In this document: in pieces, positions 7,677 through 10,442 of the stretch
How the letters are laid out: each line of letters opens with the position of its first letter
Position numbering within the stretch: the first letter of the stretch is position 1
Assembly: GCA_023442755.1 (NCBI GenBank)
Contig: JAEZXS010000122.1
Location: forward strand, 1 to 10,442
From: Pseudomonadota bacterium
Lineage (GTDB): Bacteria; Desulfobacterota; Syntrophobacteria; Syntrophobacterales; Syntrophobacteraceae
Length of the DNA stretch: 10,442 bases
Direction: 5' to 3'
Made by a program: the position numbers and the translations under genes
Notes under the pieces: generated by a model
Databases searched by the model: none
Told to the model about the DNA's origin: nothing
Seen by the model: the letters and a program-made list of their open reading frames with translations, nothing else

Positions 7677-8674
7677 AGATAGACCAGCTTCCCCCGGTTC
7701 TTCAACGACTCTTCGGCCGCTTCCAGGATTTTCACCACTCTGAGTCCCGAGTACCCGTCGTTGAAAGGTATCTCATCATTTGCAATGCAGTCGCAAAAGT
7801 AGTCTGTCTCGATTTTGAGCGCTTCGGTCTGGTCGACCTTGGGCGCTCTCATCTCGCCCGAGCGGTAGCTTACCAGCAAATCGTAAACACCTTCTTTGGT
7901 CCGGATATCCACGCCCTTGTCATAGATCTTTATCTTCTCATCAGGGTTGAGGTCATTCCAGACCAACATCCTCTTTGCCCCGCCGATCAGGGTCGTCCGA
8001 ACCTTTACTGGTGACAGCCAGTTTACGCTCAGATGCGCTATCAGATTATCTGAAAAATATACGGTTACATACGCAACATCTTCATAGGTATTGAAGTGAT
8101 TTCTTCCGGTTGCAACGACGGCTTCCGGTTTTTCCCGGATCACATAATCGATTATCGCGATGTCATGAGGGGCCAGGTCCCAAATCACGTTCGCGTCATG
8201 CTGAAAGAGCCCGAGATTGACCCTGGTCGAATCGTAGTAGTAGATTTTCCCGATCTCGTCCTGATCGATGAGCTGTTTGATCGTTCGCACCGCACCGGTG
8301 AACAGAAAGGTGTGATCGATCATGATCTTCAGATGCCTGCGCTCAGCCATCTCGATCAGTTCTGCTGCCTGGGCGGTGGTTGCGGTGAACGGTTTTGCGA
8401 CAAATATATGCTTACCGTTCGCCAGGGCCTGCTTGGCCAACTCATAATGAGTTGAAACCGGAGTAATGATCGCAACGGCATCAATATTGGGGTCCGAGAT
8501 AACATCGAACCAATCGGAGACTCTTTCGATGTGGGAATAGGCCCTTTGTGCGCGCTTTAAAGACTCCTCATTGGTGTCAAAAATCTTGACTACCCGGCAC
8601 TTGTCGTTTCCGCAAAAATTCCGGACAATGTTAGGCCCCCAATACCCGAAACCGGCAACTCCGACGCGGAGCAT
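7673..8674 (-). CDS. Gfo/Idh/MocA family NAD(P)-dependent sugar dehydrogenase
   Basis: A 333-residue oxidoreductase with a Rossmann GVAGFGYWGPNIVRNF start (5-20; GxGxxG at 8-13) and the family motif region HIFVAKPFTATT (89-100). The catalytic-type Lys (K94) is kept, but the usual Glu of EKP is Ala. VIWDLAPHDIAIIDY (163-177) carries the Asp-x-x-x-His motif of the active site. Relatives such as WlbA/WbpB oxidise a UDP-sugar at C3, giving a keto-sugar that is then aminated and acetylated. The next gene, overlapping by 4 nt, encodes a matching beta-helix N-acetyltransferase, which supports a nucleotide-sugar role in the cytoplasm. ATG 8674 is preceded by a strong AGAGGAG ribosome binding site. 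It follows the sugar transferase gene after 48 nt. Family is firm; the UDP-GlcNAcA-like substrate is inferred from the pairing. Confidence 0.92.
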   Translation of the reverse strand: MLRVGVAGFGYWGPNIVRNFCGNDKCRVVKIFDTNEESLKRAQRAYSHIERVSDWFDVISDPNIDAVAIITPVSTHYELAKQALANGKHIFVAKPFTATTAQAAELIEMAERRHLKIMIDHTFLFTGAVRTIKQLIDQDEIGKIYYYDSTRVNLGLFQHDANVIWDLAPHDIAIIDYVIREKPEAVVATGRNHFNTYEDVAYVTVYFSDNLIAHLSVNWLSPVKVRTTLIGGAKRMLVWNDLNPDEKIKIYDKGVDIRTKEGVYDLLVSYRSGEMRAPKVDQTEALKIETDYFCDCIANDEIPFNDGYSGLRVVKILEAAEESLKNRGKLVYL

Positions 8675-8686
8675 ATGCTCTCCTCT
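8675..8686 (-). promoter_or_regulatory. Strong Shine-Dalgarno before the oxidoreductase
   Basis: The minus strand reads AGAGGAGAGCAT directly before ATG 8674. The AGGAG core (8684-8680) sits 5 nt from the start, the best ribosome binding site in the window. It likely drives entry into the coupled oxidoreductase, acetyltransferase and FemAB-like genes. Confidence 0.7.
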
Positions 8687-8722
8687 GGGTTTACATGCAC
8701 AATCGAAAATAATAGTTGGTTC

Positions 8723-9847
8723 TTAATACGCACCCTTGCTGGTCAGAACCGCCCAAGGCGTCTTGAGCAGGATTTTGATATCCAGCCACAAAGACCAATT
8801 TCTAATATAGTAAAGATCGAGCCGAACCATCTCATCGAATGTGGTCCTGCTTCTGCCCTCGACCTGCCATATTCCCGTAATGCCGGGTTTCATATCCAGA
8901 ATCCGCCTCTTATGCCAGATTTCATAGTTTTCGCATTCGTAGGGTATGGGAGGCCGCGGCCCGACCAGGGACATCTCACCCCTCAGAACGTTTATGAATT
9001 GCGGCAGCTCATCGAGGCTGGTCTTTCGGATTATCCGGCCAACCCGGGTAACCCTGGGATCATTCTGGATTTTGAACACACCGTTCACATCGGCGCCGTT
9101 TTCCTTATTGGTATTGGACCCGTTGATCAGCCGTTTCACATATTCCCGATGGATCGCGGGATCGTTATTGACGTACATCGACCGGAACTTTAAGAAGGTA
9201 AAAGGCTTGCCGTGCTGCCCGACACGACGTTGACGAAAGAGTACGGGCCCATCCGAGGTTAGCTTGATTGAAATTGAGATTGCCAGGAACAACGGGGAAA
9301 ACACCACAAGCGCCGCGAGGCTTCCGACTATATCCATTGCCCGCTTGAGCATCAGTGGGAACTTCTGGCGGGATCGTATCCTCTGGACGTCAGGATAGAG
9401 TTCCGGGAGGGTGCAGTCCAACGGAAATTGATATAGAGATATCTCGACATCTTCTCTGTCCACTGGATCGAGGCCGGCGTCGAGATTGGTATGTATGCGA
9501 TCGAGAATGGATTTTTTCGCCGAGCCGGACAGGGCATCGTCTATCTCGGGAAATATTATACCCAGCACCTCCCCCGACCTGTACCAGCCCAGTACATCGA
9601 TATCTCTGATGGAAGAACAGAGAGATGCCAGAATCCTGTCATAGGTTTCCAGTGCATTCAGACCGGCCCCGGTCTCAGCCCAGGACAGCAAAAGGAGAAT
9701 GAACTGCCTTTTTGACCTCTCCGTCCGCTTGCGTTCATTTGCAAGCATTCTGTTGAACGTTCTTTCATCATACACATACGGAACAGGAGGTTCATTCTTC
9801 CCTCCGGTCGGATTGTCTTCGTGTATATCAGGCATATTCCTGTCCAT
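8723..9847 (-). CDS. Polyprenyl-phosphate sugar-1-phosphate transferase with degenerate GGDEF-like N-terminal domain
   Basis: A 374-residue initiating sugar transferase. The C-terminal half (from about 168) is the bacterial sugar transferase domain (PF02397). It has LKRAMDIVGS (167-176), a membrane segment (about 174-195), FRQRRVGQHGKPF (204-216), FLKFRSMY (218-225), TSLDELPQ (276-283; D279/E280 as the conserved catalytic DE pair), MSLVGPRPP (292-300) and KPGITGIWQVEGRSR (320-334). It transfers a sugar phosphate from UDP-sugar to undecaprenyl phosphate, starting each repeat unit. The first ~145 residues lack the four-helix membrane bundle of WbaP-type enzymes. Instead they show a soluble alpha/beta pattern like a GGDEF domain, with RSGEV (90-94) where GGDEF would be. 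ATG 9847 is preceded by AAGGAAG at a long spacing; no better start is available. The gene probably opens the biosynthetic operon after the 342-nt gap. The initiating sugar is unknown. Confidence 0.93.
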   Translation of the reverse strand: MDRNMPDIHEDNPTGGKNEPPVPYVYDERTFNRMLANERKRTERSKRQFILLLLSWAETGAGLNALETYDRILASLCSSIRDIDVLGWYRSGEVLGIIFPEIDDALSGSAKKSILDRIHTNLDAGLDPVDREDVEISLYQFPLDCTLPELYPDVQRIRSRQKFPLMLKRAMDIVGSLAALVVFSPLFLAISISIKLTSDGPVLFRQRRVGQHGKPFTFLKFRSMYVNNDPAIHREYVKRLINGSNTNKENGADVNGVFKIQNDPRVTRVGRIIRKTSLDELPQFINVLRGEMSLVGPRPPIPYECENYEIWHKRRILDMKPGITGIWQVEGRSRTTFDEMVRLDLYYIRNWSLWLDIKILLKTPWAVLTSKGAY

Positions 9848-10189
9848 TCGGCAGATATCTTCCTTTCACATCAACAACAGGAATCCGCAAAGCCGACACG
9901 GCCCAGAGTGTTCGAATGCGCAATTATGCGGCGACACCATGCTCGTCTGCAGTCAGTTTACTTTGCGTTTGGGGCAGTACAGGAAGGCTCTCTTCCGGCG
10001 ATTCCTGGTGGGAAGGCGCACTGCATCAAGTGGGCGCAATTCGTAAGGGAGCGGTCGGGACGCAAGAAAGCCTCAAGCCGGACACAAGTCAGTCGAATGG
10101 CGTCAGGCTTCTCGATCGAACAGGTAAAGAACTATTCAGACTTGCACAAAGAAAACAATGAAGAGACTGGTTCCCTCCAGGCGCGCGAA
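9848..10189 (-). other. 342-nt intergenic region, candidate leader of the biosynthetic operon
   Basis: No gene is supported here. All minus-strand frames contain several stops, and plus-strand frames cross this gap only as shadows of the flanking genes. It separates the tyrosine kinase stop from the sugar transferase start and is by far the longest gap in an otherwise tightly packed cluster, so a promoter or 5' leader is plausible. Imperfect inverted repeats are present: AGAAAGCCT (10065-10073) against AGGCTTCT (10105-10112), and AGCCGGAC (10077 onward) against GTCAGGCT (ending 10109). Neither is followed by a T-run on either strand, so neither looks like an intrinsic terminator. I see no convincing sigma-70 or sigma-54 promoter. 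Confidence 0.5.
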
Positions 10190-10442
10190 TTACAGATGCC
10201 TGTAGATGTAGTCCGGAATGTAAAATTTCCTCTTGTTGAGAACCACCCCGAGGACATTTCCCCCTACTCTTTTTATACTCTCTTTCATAACATTCACCGT
10301 CTGCCACTTTGTCTTCTCGGCTTCGACAACTATCACGATGCCGTCGACCTTCGAAGCTATGGCCAAAGCATCCGGCGATAGGGAGAACGGTACGGAATCA
10401 AGAAGGATGAGTTCAAACTTTTCTTTCAGGGTCGCGCAGAAC
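10190..10442 (-). CDS. Tyrosine autokinase / CpsD-CapB-type ATPase, C-terminal fragment (5' end outside window)
   Basis: An open minus-strand frame enters from the right edge and ends at TAA 10192-10190, giving the last 83 residues. It shows KFELILLDSVPFSLSPDA, the Walker B region of BY-kinase/MinD-like ATPases (usual form LIIDTPP; here LLDSVP). Next comes ALAIASKVDGIVIVVEAEKT, the typical strand after it, then GGNVLGVVLNKRKFYIPDYI and a short tail ending YRHL. Such kinases autophosphorylate on C-terminal tyrosines and control chain length and export of EPS together with a Wzz/Wzc-type membrane partner. The tail here has only three tyrosines near the end (FYIPDYIYRHL). The Walker A motif and N-terminus lie outside the window, so activity cannot be judged. 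It is followed by the 342-nt gap before the sugar transferase gene. An XrtA-associated or general EPS autokinase is the best guess. Confidence 0.87.
   Translation of the reverse strand, partial: FCATLKEKFELILLDSVPFSLSPDALAIASKVDGIVIVVEAEKTKWQTVNVMKESIKRVGGNVLGVVLNKRKFYIPDYIYRHL

Noticed and set aside
10065..10112. Possible intrinsic terminator after the kinase gene
   Set aside because: The inverted repeats are short and bulged with a loop of about 31 nt, and no T-run follows on the minus strand.
10120..10165. Possible sigma-70 promoter on the minus strand (TTGTTT, 17 nt, ATAGTT)
   Set aside because: Both boxes match the consensus poorly, and such matches are expected by chance in a 342-nt gap.
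9821..10381. A 186-codon plus-strand open frame covering the intergenic gap
   Set aside because: It runs through the sugar transferase start, the gap and the kinase tail, has low-complexity unfamiliar sequence, and opposes all other genes. It cannot be excluded, but nothing supports it.

Overview
The window is a contiguous part of a surface or exopolysaccharide (EPS/capsule/O-antigen-type) biosynthesis locus. Every gene I can support lies on the minus strand, so transcription runs from base 10442 toward base 1. The mix of genes (tyrosine autokinase, polyprenyl-phosphate sugar-1-phosphate transferase, Gfo/Idh/MocA oxidoreductase with a hexapeptide acyltransferase, FemAB-like acyltransferase, NodB-type deacetylases, GT2/GT4 glycosyltransferases) is typical of Gram-negative EPS clusters. 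Protein style and moderate GC suggest a deltaproteobacterium-like organism (Desulfobacterota or relative), but this is an impression, not a demonstrated assignment.

Layout in transcription order. 10442-10190: C-terminal end of a CpsD/CapB-type tyrosine autokinase, entering from outside the window. 10189-9848: the only long non-coding gap (342 nt), possibly holding the leader of the next transcription unit. 9847-8723: initiating sugar transferase with an unusual soluble N-terminal domain that resembles a degenerate GGDEF domain. 8674-7673, 7676-7185 and 7188-6145: oxidoreductase, left-handed beta-helix N-acetyltransferase and FemAB-like acyltransferase, linked by two 4-nt ATGA overlaps. 6100-5162: a divergent polysaccharide deacetylase. 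5139-3964: GT4 glycosyltransferase. 3947-3072: a second, canonical CE4 deacetylase. 3079-1769: polysaccharide pyruvyl transferase with a TTG start. 1686-754: GT2 glycosyltransferase of the rhamnosyltransferase-like type. 749 to the left edge: a second GT2, cut off by the window.

Working model (inference). The sugar transferase loads the first sugar phosphate onto undecaprenyl phosphate at the inner membrane. The oxidoreductase/acetyltransferase pair makes an N-acetylated modified nucleotide sugar. The GT4 and two GT2 enzymes extend the repeat unit. The pyruvyl transferase, two deacetylases and FemAB-like protein decorate it, and the tyrosine kinase controls chain length or export. No Wzx flippase, Wzy polymerase, Wza/Wzc exporter or sugar aminotransferase lies in the window, so the pathway is incomplete here. 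Most genes belong to recognisable families. The least ordinary item is the degenerate GGDEF-like domain fused to the sugar transferase. I see no RNA genes, insertion sequences, CRISPR arrays or convincing intrinsic terminators.
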